Below are positions 56,502 to 64,000 of a stretch of DNA of 64,000 bases, piece by piece. The notes under the pieces are model-generated. The model did not search any database and was not told the origin of the DNA. It saw only the letters and a program-made list of their open reading frames with translations. Where the stretch lies: NCBI RefSeq assembly GCF_006715785.1, contig NZ_VFNX01000001.1, positions 4,754,001-4,818,000 on the forward strand, read 5' to 3'. The number at the start of each line of letters is the position of its first letter. Within the stretch, counting starts at the first letter, position 1. The stretch comes from Streptomyces puniciscabiei (GTDB lineage Bacteria; Actinomycetota; Actinomycetes; Streptomycetales; Streptomycetaceae). Both the position numbers and the translations under genes were made by a program.

Positions 56502-59104
56502 CGGGCGCTTCCTTCCAGTACGTCGTCGGCGGGCCGCAGGCCGATGTTCAGCAGCGGCAGGTCGGGCTTGATCTGGTCGCGCTCGGGGACGAAGGCGACG
56601 ACCGGGTCCGGGGTGTCCGGGGCGTTCACGAAGGACACGAACCGGGCCAGCTTCTCGGGGTCGTTGATGGTCTCCGCCCATTCGTCGCGGTAGTTCGCGA
56701 TGTGGGTCCGCATGAGCTGCTCCAGCTCGTCGCAGATGCCGAGCGAGTCGTGCACCACCACATCGCGTACGTGGTCCAGGCCGCCCGGGATCCGCTCCAG
56801 CCAGACGCTCGTGCGCTCCAGGCGGTCGGCGGTGCGGATGTAGAACATCAGGAACCGGTCGATCAGACGGACCAGTTCGGCGTCCGACAGGTCCTGGGCC
56901 AGCAGGTCGGCGTGGCGCGGGGTGGCGCCGCCGTTGCCGCCGACATACAGGTTCCAGCCGTTGGCCGTGGCGATCACGCCGAAGTCCTTCGACTGGGCCT
57001 CGGCGCACTCGCGCTGGCAGCCGGAGACCGCCGACTTCAGCTTGTGCGGGGAGCGCAGGCCCCGGTAGCGCAGCTCCAGGTCGATCGCCATCCTGACCGA
57101 GTCCTGGACGCCGTAGCGGCACCAGGTGGAGCCCACGCAGGACTTCACGGTACGCAGCGACTTGCCGTAGGCGTGCCCGGACTCGAAGCCGGCATCCACC
57201 AACCGCGCCCAGATCAGCGGCAGTTGCTCCACCCGCGCGCCGAACATGTCGATCCGCTGGCCGCCGGTGATCTTCGTGTAGAGACCGAAGTCCCGGGCGA
57301 TCTCGCCGATCACGATCAGCCTCTCGGGCGTGATCTCGCCGCCGGGGATGCGCGGCACCACCGAGTACGAGCCGTTCTTCTGCAGGTTGGCCAGGAAGTG
57401 GTCGTTGGTGTCCTGCAGGGCCGCCTGCTCGCCGTCCAGGACATAGCCGCTCGCGCCGATCGTCGGGGCGAGGGAGGCGATGATCGAGGCGACGGCCGGC
57501 TTGCAGACCTCGCAGCCGTCGCCGCCCCGGGCGCCCTCACGGCCGTACCGGTCCAGCAGCTCCTGGTACGACGTGATGCGCAGGGCGAGGACGATCTCGT
57601 ACAGCTCCTCGCGGGTCTGGGAGAAGCAGCCGCACAGGCCCTTGTCGACCTCGACGCCGGACGCCTCCAGCTCGGCGTTGACCAGCTGGCCGAGCACCTT
57701 GACGCAGGAACCGCAGCCGGTGCCGGCCTTGGTGCACTTCTTCACCTCGGGCACGGTGGTGCACTTGTGCTCCGTCACCGCGCCGCGGATGGTGCCCTTG
57801 CTGACGTTGTGGCAGGAGCAGATGATCGCCTCGTCCGGCAGGGCGGAGGGGCCGAGCTGGACCCCCGAGCCGGCTCCGGCGGGCAGGACGAGCGACTCGG
57901 GGGAGAGGGGAGGCACCGAGCCGGTCAGCGCACGCAGGGTGCCGTACGCGTCCGCGTCGCCGACGAGGATGCCGCCGAGCAGCGTGCCGTCGGAGCCGAT
58001 GACCAGCTTCTTGTACTGGCCGGCGCGGGAGTCGGAGTAGACGACGTCCAGGCAGTCCTCGGTGGTGCCGTGCGCGTCGCCGAAGGACGCCACGTCCACG
58101 CCGAGCAGCTTCAGCTTGGTGGACAGGTCGGCGCCGGTGAAGGACGCCTCGTCCTCGGCGATGGTGGCCGCGGCCGTCTCCGCCTGCTCGTAGCCGGGGG
58201 CCACCAGGCCGTACACCCGGCCGTCCGCCGCCAGCGCGCACTCGCCGATCGCGAACACGTGCGGGTCGGTGACCGTACGGCACTGCTCGTCGACGGTGAT
58301 GCCGCCGCGCTCGCCGACCGCGAGGCCGCAGTCCCGGGCCAGCTGGTCGCGGGGGCGGACGCCCGCGCTGAACACCACCATGTCGGTGGCCAGGTCGGAA
58401 CCGTCGGACAGCTTCATGCCGGTGACGGCACCGGAGGCGTCCGTGACGATCTCCTGCGTGCCCACACCCGTGTGCACGGTCAGGCCCATGCCCTCGATGG
58501 TCCGCAGCAGCGCCGCGCCGCCGCCCTCGTCCACCTGCACCGGCATCAGGCGCGGGGCGAACTCCACGATGTGCGCGGTCAGTCCGAGCCCCTTCAGCGC
58601 GCCGGCCGCCTCCAGGCCGAGCAGGCCGCCGCCGACCACGGCTCCGGTCGTAGCCCTCGTCCTCGCGTACTCCTCGATGGCGAGGAGGTCCTCGATGGTC
58701 CGGTAGACGAAACAGCCCTCGGCGTCCTTGTTCGGGACCGGCGGCACGAAGGGGTAGGAGCCGGTGGCCAGGACGAGGGTGTCGTACTCGAAGACCTGGC
58801 CGGACCGGGCCGTGACCTTCTTCGCCTCGCGGTCGATCGTCTCCGCGGGGTCGCCGACGTACAGCTCGATGCCGTGCGTCTCGATGAACTCCATGTCGGT
58901 CATGGACAGGTCCTCGGGTGTCCTGCCCGAGAAGTACGAGGTGAGGGCGACGCGGTCGTACGCTGGACGCGGCTCCTCGCACAGCACGACCACGCGGTGC
59001 GTGGCGGTCAGGCCGCGCTCGGCGAGCGCTTCGAGGAAGCGCTGGCCGACCATGCCATGGCCGACGAGCACGATCGTGGGGGTGGCCCCCAGGGCGGTGG
59101 TCAT
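56498..59104 (-). CDS. nirB: Nitrite reductase large subunit NirB
   Basis: 868-aa NAD(P)H-nitrite reductase. The N-terminal FAD/NAD module starts PTIVLVGHGMVGQRFLEALA. BFD-like [2Fe-2S] domains follow with ICSCHNVSKGTIRG, CTKAGTGCGSCVKVLGQ and CGCFSQTREEL. The siroheme/4Fe-4S reductase has the ligand set CVGSTWCRYG and SAVSGCQRECAEAQSKDF. Full length for the family. ATG 59104 overlaps the stop of the upstream flavoprotein by one base (TGATG). Nitrite assimilation, in a three-gene operon with nirD. Confidence 0.96.
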   Translation of the reverse strand: MTTALGATPTIVLVGHGMVGQRFLEALAERGLTATHRVVVLCEEPRPAYDRVALTSYFSGRTPEDLSMTDMEFIETHGIELYVGDPAETIDREAKKVTARSGQVFEYDTLVLATGSYPFVPPVPNKDAEGCFVYRTIEDLLAIEEYARTRATTGAVVGGGLLGLEAAGALKGLGLTAHIVEFAPRLMPVQVDEGGGAALLRTIEGMGLTVHTGVGTQEIVTDASGAVTGMKLSDGSDLATDMVVFSAGVRPRDQLARDCGLAVGERGGITVDEQCRTVTDPHVFAIGECALAADGRVYGLVAPGYEQAETAAATIAEDEASFTGADLSTKLKLLGVDVASFGDAHGTTEDCLDVVYSDSRAGQYKKLVIGSDGTLLGGILVGDADAYGTLRALTGSVPPLSPESLVLPAGAGSGVQLGPSALPDEAIICSCHNVSKGTIRGAVTEHKCTTVPEVKKCTKAGTGCGSCVKVLGQLVNAELEASGVEVDKGLCGCFSQTREELYEIVLALRITSYQELLDRYGREGARGGDGCEVCKPAVASIIASLAPTIGASGYVLDGEQAALQDTNDHFLANLQKNGSYSVVPRIPGGEITPERLIVIGEIARDFGLYTKITGGQRIDMFGARVEQLPLIWARLVDAGFESGHAYGKSLRTVKSCVGSTWCRYGVQDSVRMAIDLELRYRGLRSPHKLKSAVSGCQRECAEAQSKDFGVIATANGWNLYVGGNGGATPRHADLLAQDLSDAELVRLIDRFLMFYIRTADRLERTSVWLERIPGGLDHVRDVVVHDSLGICDELEQLMRTHIANYRDEWAETINDPEKLARFVSFVNAPDTPDPVVAFVPERDQIKPDLPLLNIGLRPADDVLEGSAR

Positions 59105-60321
59105 CAGGAGCCTCCATCATTGGTGAGCAGGTGGAGCAGGGGCCCGCCGTCGGAGGGCAGCGGCTCTGCTCCCTCCCAGGCGCGGGCGAGCGCGCCGACG
59201 GTGCCGAGTTCGCCGACGAGGACCCCGCCGACCAGGCGGTCGTCGCGGACGACGACCTTGCGGTAGGTGCCGCGGGTGGCGTCGGCGAGCCGTACGACGT
59301 CGTCGCCGGGGCGCGCCTCGGTCTCGCCGAACGCGGCCAGGTCGAAGGGGGAGCCCGGGCCGTTGAGCGTCAGCCGGGTCAGGGAACGGGTGCCCAGGTA
59401 CCGGGCGCCGGCGTCGCCCGCGAGCAGCTCGGCGAGCGCGTCGGCCTGTTCGAGCGCGGGGGAGGCCAGGCCGTAGACCGTGCCGCCGTGCTGGGCGCAG
59501 TCGCCGACGGCGTGGATGCGCGGGTCGGAGGTGCGCAGTTCGTCGTCGACGAGGATGCCCTTGCGCACGGCGAGACCGGCCTGCTCGGCGAGTCCGGTGC
59601 GCGGCCGCACGCCGCAGGCGAGGACGACGAGGTCGGCGTCGAGCGCGTACCCGTCGGCCAGCTCGACCGAGCGGACCGCGCCCGCGACCGAGCGCACGTC
59701 CCGCACCCGGCACTCGGTGTGCACCTCGACGCCCAGCTCGGTGAGGTGCCGCAGCACCAGCCGGGAGGCGTCCGGGTCGAGCTGGCGTTCCATGAGCCGC
59801 TCGGACTGCTGGGCGAGGACCACCTGGGCGCCGCGCACGGCGAGCGCGCGGGCGGCGGAGACGCCGAGCAGCCCGCCGCCGATGACGACCGCGCGCACCC
59901 CCGGCCGGACCGCCTTGGCCAGCCCCAGGCAGTCGTCCATGGTGCGGAACGCGTGGACGCCCTCGGGCAGTTGGTGGTCCGGTGTGAACAGGCCGCGCAG
60001 CGGCGGCAGCACGGGGTTGGAGCCGGTGGCGAGAACCAGCGTGTCGTATGCGATCGAGGAGCCGTCGGCGCACCTGACGGTCCGGGCCCCCCGGTCGATG
60101 CCGGTGACCCGGGCCCGCAGCAGGCCCTCGGGCGCGGGCAGGCCGATCACCTCGGGGGCGTACCGTCCGGCCAGCACCTCGGCGAGCAGCACCCGGTTGT
60201 ACGGCGGGTGCTCCTCCTCGCCGACGAGCAGCGCGGGCGTGCCCAGCTCGCCGAGCCGCCGGGCGAGCCGTACGCCCGCGAGGCCGGCGCCGATCACCAC
60301 CACACGCGTATTCGAGGTCAT
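59104..60321 (-). CDS. FAD-dependent oxidoreductase of the nir operon
   Basis: 405-aa flavoprotein homologous to the N-terminal FAD/NAD(P)H module of NirB but without the Fe-S and siroheme domains. Dinucleotide motifs: VVVIGAGLAGVRLARRLGEL and AVVIGGGLLGVSAARALAVR, plus DTLVLATGSNPVLPPLRG and HAVGDCAQHGGTVYGLASPA. Such NasC-like electron-transfer subunits feed nitrate or nitrite reductases. First gene of the operon, coupled to nirB. Preceded by GlnR-like half-sites. No nitrate reductase catalytic subunit or transporter lies in the window. Confidence 0.9.
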   Translation of the reverse strand: MTSNTRVVVIGAGLAGVRLARRLGELGTPALLVGEEEHPPYNRVLLAEVLAGRYAPEVIGLPAPEGLLRARVTGIDRGARTVRCADGSSIAYDTLVLATGSNPVLPPLRGLFTPDHQLPEGVHAFRTMDDCLGLAKAVRPGVRAVVIGGGLLGVSAARALAVRGAQVVLAQQSERLMERQLDPDASRLVLRHLTELGVEVHTECRVRDVRSVAGAVRSVELADGYALDADLVVLACGVRPRTGLAEQAGLAVRKGILVDDELRTSDPRIHAVGDCAQHGGTVYGLASPALEQADALAELLAGDAGARYLGTRSLTRLTLNGPGSPFDLAAFGETEARPGDDVVRLADATRGTYRKVVVRDDRLVGGVLVGELGTVGALARAWEGAEPLPSDGGPLLHLLTNDGGS

Positions 60322-60344
60322 GCCCTTGAGCGTGCGGTCCCGAC

Positions 60345-60382
60345 GTTACCCGGCCGCATCACGCCTGTTTCCCGTGAGGAAC
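60345..60382 (-). promoter_or_regulatory. GlnR-like site of the nitrite reductase operon
   Basis: Minus strand pentamers GTTCC-n6-GAAAC-n6-GATGC-n6-GTAAC (60382 down to 60345), with GAAAC and GTAAC fitting the GTnAC/GaAAC pattern of Streptomyces GlnR sites with 6-base spacing. nirB is a reported GlnR target in Streptomyces coelicolor. Two of the four half-sites are poor matches. Confidence 0.55.
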
Positions 60383-60445
60383 GCTGCCCTCAGCCTGCGG
60401 CGCCTGGGCCTGTGAGGTCCGGGGGTGTGATGGGTCGTATTTCAG

Positions 60446-60497
60446 GTGCGGCGCCGTTGGGGCTGGTCGCGCAGTTCCCCGCGCCCCTTCGGGGCGC
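60446..60497 (-). repeat. 52-nt intergenic repeat, copy 2
   Basis: Reverse complement of the element at 31298-31349 with a single mismatch: GCGCCCCGAAGGGGCGC hairpin, GGGGAACTGCGCGACCAGCC, then a CCAACGGCGCC tail. It lies immediately downstream of the sortase gene on the same strand, as copy 1 lies downstream of the xre-type gene, supporting a 3'-end role. Confidence 0.85.
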
Positions 60498-60503
60498 CTC
60501 CGC

Positions 60504-61145
60504 TCAGCCGCGGCTGCCCGTCAGGTGGGCGAAGACCACCACGTTGCCCTGGTAGCCGGTGGCCTTCGAGTAGCCGCCGCCGCAGGTGATGACGCGGAGC
60601 TCGGGCCGGGGCGCCGCGCCGTAGACCTTCTCGTCGGGGAAGTCGTGCGCCGCGTACACCTCCACCGCGTCCACGGTGAACACGGCCACCGAGCCGTCCC
60701 GGCGGTCCACCTCGATGCGGGCGCCCCGCTTCAGTGCGCCCAGGTCGTAGAAGACGGCGGGGCCCTCGGCGTTGTCGACATGGCCGGCGACGATCGCGGT
60801 GCCCGTCTCGCCGGGTATGGTGCCGGCCTCGTACCAGCCGGCCAGGTTCTTGTTCTGCGCCGGGGGCACGTCCAGGCTGCCCGAGCGGGTGAGGGCCAGG
60901 CCCATCAGCGGGGCGTTCACACGGATCGCGGGTATGCGGATCCGGGTGGGTATGGAGGGGACGAGAGCGGGGGCGGCGAGCCGCTCGTCGCGCGGTTGCG
61001 GGCGTCCCTCGGCCGCGGCGGGCTGCGGTGGCGTGTGTGTCCCGGCGCCGCCGCCGAGCAGCCACACCCCGGAGCCGAGGGCCACGACGGTGACCGCGGC
61101 TATCGCGGTGTCGCCGACCCTGTCGCGCCTGGTTCGCTTGCGCAT
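60504..61145 (-). CDS. Class F sortase
   Basis: 213-aa membrane-anchored transpeptidase. One N-terminal TM helix (TAIAAVTVVALGSGVWLLGG), then a Pro-rich linker and the sortase beta-barrel. RIRIPAIRVNAPLMGLAL starts the domain. Catalytic His122 is in TAIVAGHVDN and Cys188 in LRVITCGGGYSKATGYQG. The expected Arg after the Cys strand is not evident: the segment reads TGYQGNVVVFAHL. ATG 61145 has GAGAGGG about six bases upstream. It lies downstream of a gene for a protein with a plausible sorting tail, 142 bases away. Housekeeping pilus or wall anchoring is the family role. Confidence 0.9.
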   Translation of the reverse strand: MRKRTRRDRVGDTAIAAVTVVALGSGVWLLGGGAGTHTPPQPAAAEGRPQPRDERLAAPALVPSIPTRIRIPAIRVNAPLMGLALTRSGSLDVPPAQNKNLAGWYEAGTIPGETGTAIVAGHVDNAEGPAVFYDLGALKRGARIEVDRRDGSVAVFTVDAVEVYAAHDFPDEKVYGAAPRPELRVITCGGGYSKATGYQGNVVVFAHLTGSRG

Positions 61146-61287
61146 GCGAAGCCCTCTCCCGGGGGCGGACCCCGAACACCGGGGGCGGACCCCCGTCGAC
61201 CCCCTCCCCCTCCGGGCCGCGAGGGGCATCGGACCCGGAGGGGGCGGGAATGTGCGGTACCGGCTGACGGACAGCGGAGGGTGTCCG

Positions 61288-61794
61288 TCAGATCCCGTCG
61301 CCTCTCGCCCGGCGATGCAGGAGCCAGGTACCGCCCGCGGCGGCGACGGCCAGCGCCGCCACACCCGCCGCGGTCTGCACGGGGTCGGCGCCGAGCGCGC
61401 CGCCGACCCCCGTCTTCACACTTCCTCGCGGCTGCACCTGCTCGTGCGCCGCGCTCAACGCCACCACCAGGTCGCCGGTCACCTGCCGGCCGCCCTCGGC
61501 ACACTTGGCGACGATCTCGTACGTCCCCGGCTGCGCGCTCTCCGGCACCCGGAACTGCCCGATCGCCTCGCCGTTGTGCGAGCTGGGCGCCAGGGTGAAG
61601 GTGCCGGAGCCGACGGCGCTCGCGTCCCCGAGCGCCGAGCCCTTGTCGCCGCACACGGCGGTGTTCACGGTGACCTGGCCGCCGGGCACCACGCTGGAGG
61701 GGTACACGTCCAGGCTGCCGGTGGCGGCCCAGGCGGGTGCCGCCGCCACCACGACGAGCGCGGTACCGGTCAGCAGACGGGCGGTGCGTCGCAT
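61288..61794 (-). CDS. Secreted, probably wall-anchored protein
   Basis: 168-aa exported protein. Signal peptide: ARLLTGTALVVVAAAPAWA. The mature domain (SLDVYPSSVVPGGQVTVNTA, CGDKG, FRVPESAQPGTYEIVAKCAE) is an Ig-like sandwich with two Cys (49 and 98). The C terminus has a sorting-like arrangement: SVKTGVGG (125-132), a hydrophobic segment GVAALAVAAAGGTWLL, and a basic tail HRRARGDGI. It resembles LPxTG-type anchors with a degenerate motif. The adjacent class F sortase is the obvious anchoring enzyme; this is inference. A palindrome CTTACC-GA-GGTAAG lies upstream at 61828-61841. Confidence 0.8.
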   Translation of the reverse strand: MRRTARLLTGTALVVVAAAPAWAATGSLDVYPSSVVPGGQVTVNTAVCGDKGSALGDASAVGSGTFTLAPSSHNGEAIGQFRVPESAQPGTYEIVAKCAEGGRQVTGDLVVALSAAHEQVQPRGSVKTGVGGALGADPVQTAAGVAALAVAAAGGTWLLHRRARGDGI

Positions 61795-61827
61795 GGTGCT
61801 CCCCAGGTCAAGCGTCTCGGTCTGTCC

Positions 61828-61841
61828 CTTACCGAGGTAAG
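61828..61841 (-). promoter_or_regulatory. Palindrome upstream of the anchored-protein gene
   Basis: CTTACC-GA-GGTAAG, perfect 6-bp arms, about 33 bases before the start codon. A GGGAGC-CGC-GCTCCC hairpin lies just beyond (about 61850-61865). The rest of the 244-base gap to the M4 gene shows no ORF. Function unknown. Confidence 0.4.
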
Positions 61842-62038
61842 TCGCAGTCCGGGAGCCGCGCTCCCTGATAGCCCGTCAGAAATACGGTGAACGGGTGTCG
61901 CCCCTGGCCCCCACACGGCCTAGTCCCCGCCGGATTCCGGCAGGTCACAGGCGCGCCTCGGGGGCACAGGGGCGACCAGTACGAAAAGGACACGAATGGA
62001 GCGATGCCCGCCGTTGAACGGGTGACGGGACGGCGGCC

Positions 62039-63691
62039 TCAGTTCACGTTGACGGCGCTCCAGGCCGCCGCCACCGCGTTGTACTCCGCGCTGCCCGCGC
62101 CGTACAGGTCCTTGGCGGCGTTCAGGGTCGCCGTGCGGGCCCCCGCGTAGTTCGTGGAGGAGGTCATGTAGACCGTCAGCGCCCGGTACCAGATCTTGCC
62201 GACCTTGTCCCGGCCGATGCCGGTGACCGTGGAGCCGTTGTACGTCGGCGAGTCGTAGCTGACGCCGTTGATGGTCTTCTGGCCGCTGCCCTCCGCCAGC
62301 AGATAGGCGAAGTGGTTGGCGACGCCGGAGGAGTAGTGGACGTCGAGGTTGCCGACCGAACTGCTCCAGTAGTCCGCCGAGTTGCCGTCCTTCGACGGCT
62401 TGTCCATGTAGCGCAGCGCGGTGTGGCCGAAGCCGGACTTCACGATCTTCTCGCCGATGAGGTAGTCACCGGGGTCGGACGGGTTGTTCGCGTACCACTC
62501 GACCATGGTGCCGAGGATGTCCGAGGTGGCCTCGTTGAGCCCGCCGGACTCGCCCGAGTAGGTCAGCGCGGCCGTCTTGGACGTCACGCCGTGCGTCATC
62601 TCGTGGCCTGCCACGTCCAGCGCCACCAGCGGCCCGAAGGTGGTCCCGTCACCGTCGCCGTACGTCATGCAGAAGCAACTGTCGTCCCAGAAGGCGTTGT
62701 TGTAGTTGCTTCCGTAGTGGACGCGGTTGTACGACCCCTTGCCGTCGCCCGCGATGCCGCTGCGCCCCTGGACGTTCTTGTAGTAGTCCCAGGTCATGTT
62801 CGTGCCGTACTGGGCGTCGACGGCGGCCGAGGAGCGGTCGGCGGTGGTGCCGCTGCCCCAGTGGTTGTCGGCGTCCGTGAACAGGTCCGCGGGGGCCCGG
62901 CTGAAGCAGATGCCGAAGAAGCACAGGTCGGTCTTGTTCTCGGCGTCACCGGTGTAGGTGTTGCCGCGCGTCGGGTCCTTCAGCTGGTACGACGATCCCG
63001 ACTGGGTCGTCTCCAGCGGGACCGTGCCGCTGTACAGGGACTTTCCGTCGCCTGCGGCGGTCTCGATGCTGTCCCAGGCGTCGATCTGCCGGCCGGTGCG
63101 GGCGTCGGTCAGCACGGTGCGGGCGACCGGGTTGCCGAGCGAGTCCAGGCCGACCGCGGTGGTGCGCCAGGCGAGCTTCGGGGTGCCGTGCAGGGCGTCG
63201 ACGATCAGCTCGGGCTTGGCCTTGACCTGCTTGAGCGTGTCGCCGAGGTTGACGGCGCGCAGGGCGTTCACGGCAAGGTCGGCGGCCTTGACGGCCGGGA
63301 TCCTCGGGAGGATCGAGGCGAGGGATATCTCGCCGCGGGTGGCCCGGTTCGCGCTGCGGTAGGTGCCGTCCGGGGCCAGGTGGACCACGAAGTCGCCGCC
63401 GAGCACGGGCAGTCCGTGGTAGGTACGGTCGTAGCGGACGTGCTGGGTGCCGTCCTTGTCCACGATCACGTCGCGGACGCTGGTGTTCTCGGCGGAGGTC
63501 AGGCCCAGGCTCGCGGCATGGGCCAGGAGCGCTGACGCGGCGTGCTGGATGGCGGTGGCCCGGGTCGGTCTGGCGTCGGCGTGGGCGGCGGGGGAGAGGG
63601 CCATGGTCAGCAGCGTCGCGGTGCTGACGGCGACGCCGGCGGTGGTGGCGAGACGACGGGATCCTCGGACGTGCTGGCGTATCCGGCTCAT
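62039..63691 (-). CDS. Secreted M4-family metalloprotease (thermolysin-like)
   Basis: 550-aa extracellular zinc protease. Signal peptide up to about residue 39 (LATTAGVAVSTATLLTMALS). An FTP/PepSY-type propeptide follows (VRYDRTYHGLPVLGGDFVVH), then the peptidase. Zinc motif HEMTH at 363-367 (VAGHEMTHGVT), the downstream Glu ligand in GGLNEATSDILG, and the catalytic His in DVHYSSGVANHFAYLL. Unlike thermolysin it has extra Cys residues (LCFFGICF and SCFCMTYG), likely disulfides. Digests proteins outside the cell. ATG 63691 follows a GAGGA. Probable repressor site at 63757-63776. Confidence 0.93.
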   Translation of the reverse strand: MSRIRQHVRGSRRLATTAGVAVSTATLLTMALSPAAHADARPTRATAIQHAASALLAHAASLGLTSAENTSVRDVIVDKDGTQHVRYDRTYHGLPVLGGDFVVHLAPDGTYRSANRATRGEISLASILPRIPAVKAADLAVNALRAVNLGDTLKQVKAKPELIVDALHGTPKLAWRTTAVGLDSLGNPVARTVLTDARTGRQIDAWDSIETAAGDGKSLYSGTVPLETTQSGSSYQLKDPTRGNTYTGDAENKTDLCFFGICFSRAPADLFTDADNHWGSGTTADRSSAAVDAQYGTNMTWDYYKNVQGRSGIAGDGKGSYNRVHYGSNYNNAFWDDSCFCMTYGDGDGTTFGPLVALDVAGHEMTHGVTSKTAALTYSGESGGLNEATSDILGTMVEWYANNPSDPGDYLIGEKIVKSGFGHTALRYMDKPSKDGNSADYWSSSVGNLDVHYSSGVANHFAYLLAEGSGQKTINGVSYDSPTYNGSTVTGIGRDKVGKIWYRALTVYMTSSTNYAGARTATLNAAKDLYGAGSAEYNAVAAAWSAVNVN

Positions 63692-63756
63692 CGGTCTCCT
63701 CGGGGAAGCGCCCGACTAGGCGTGGGGGCGGCGCTGATGTCCCCAGAGATTTAAGA

Positions 63757-63776
63757 GGCCATGACATGTCATGTCC
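63757..63776 (-). promoter_or_regulatory. Perfect palindrome in the protease promoter region
   Basis: CATGACATGTCATG (63760-63773) is a perfect 14-bp palindrome, extending to a 20-bp dyad GGnCATGACATGTCATGnCC with one mismatch pair. It lies 70-85 bases upstream of the M4 protease start, a typical place for an activator or repressor site. The regulator whose 3' end is at the window edge is a candidate. Confidence 0.6.
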
Positions 63777-63925
63777 ATAGCCCTGTTATGGAGATGTGTG
63801 AGGGGGCGGGGGAGGCGACGCACCGGCTGCGGCTCTGAATGGCGAGGGCATGACAGGCTGGCCCGGTCGTCGGGGTCGTCGCCCGGCCGGACGTACGCGG
63901 TGCGGGGCGGTCGGCCGGACAGGCT

Positions 63926-64000
63926 CTACGCCGACACGAGATCCCTGATGAGCTGCGTCATCTGCGCGGACGGGGCGACCCCCAGTTCCCTGCGGAGCAG
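63926..64000 (-). CDS. C-terminal end of a SARP/BTAD-type regulator (partial)
   Basis: Only the last 24 codons and a stop are inside the window: LLRRELGVAPSAQMTQLIRD then LVSA. The pattern (R)LLRRELGVxPSxQ is characteristic of the bacterial transcriptional activator domain (BTAD) of SARP/AfsR-type regulators. Truncated by the window end; the N-terminal part is not visible. Confidence 0.6.
   Translation of the reverse strand: MLRRELGVAPSAQMTQLIRDLVSA

Noticed and set aside
56702..59266. 854-aa ORF opposite nirB
   Set aside because: Antisense to a motif-rich nirB; composition (Gly/Asp/His/Val/Leu blocks) is typical of GC-bias shadows.

Overview
This window looks like the core chromosome of a Streptomyces species. 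The evidence is very high GC with strong GC bias at third codon positions, many GTG starts, several leaderless promoters, Tat-type lipoproteins, a class F sortase, and a housekeeping set (leuA, recO, uppS, zur-znuBCA, glyS, dusB, ppdK, nirBD) whose neighbourhood I recall from Streptomyces genomes. I saw no tRNA or rRNA gene, integrase, transposase or CRISPR array. Most long ORFs in other frames are antisense or frame shadows caused by GC bias and are left out.

Layout. 0.1-7 kb: leuA, a zinc-ribbon/TerB-like protein, and an operon of an MMPL exporter with a NarL-type two-component pair. 6.9-14.8 kb: a sialic-acid scavenging cluster. A secreted sialidase faces a five-gene minus-strand operon encoding a solute-binding lipoprotein, a permease, a permease-ATPase fusion, an ATPase and a DapA/NanA-type aldolase. 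15-16.3 kb: a small orphan gene and a decayed aryl-AMP ligase. 16.3-25 kb: recO, uppS, a secreted histidine phosphatase, the zinc operon znuA-znuC-znuB-zur with two Zur-like boxes over a leaderless promoter, and glyS. 25-33 kb: accessory regulator/enzyme and regulator/MFS pairs with clear palindromic operators. 33-41 kb: dusB, an LTA-synthase-like sulfatase protein, two glycoside hydrolases of the debranching/GH63 type and a divergent ROK regulator. 41.1-44.5 kb: a structured 454-bp leader followed by ppdK and two terminator hairpins. 44.6-48 kb: a small secreted protein with a LolCDE/FtsX-type ABC exporter, lower in GC than its surroundings. 48-56 kb: a TetR/MFS/cupin unit, a DUF4232-like secreted protein, a CUT1 sugar ABC transporter without its own ATPase, and a TetR/SDR pair. 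56-60 kb: a nitrite reductase operon (FAD oxidoreductase, nirB, nirD) preceded by a GlnR-like site. 60.5-64 kb: a class F sortase, a likely wall-anchored protein, an M4 metalloprotease, and the last codons of a SARP/BTAD-type regulator cut by the window edge.

Systems that act together. Sialidase, the Sat-like ABC transporter and the aldolase form a release-import-cleavage route. ZnuABC is repressed by Zur. NirBD with its extra flavoprotein performs nitrite assimilation. The paired regulators probably control their adjacent exporter or oxidoreductase through the palindromes listed here.

The most novel-looking items are the 44.6-48 kb secreted-protein/exporter module, the hairpin-rich region upstream of ppdK, a 52-nt repeat present twice in inverted orientation (31.3 and 60.4 kb), and a degenerate 30-bp-period expansion inside a glycosidase gene.
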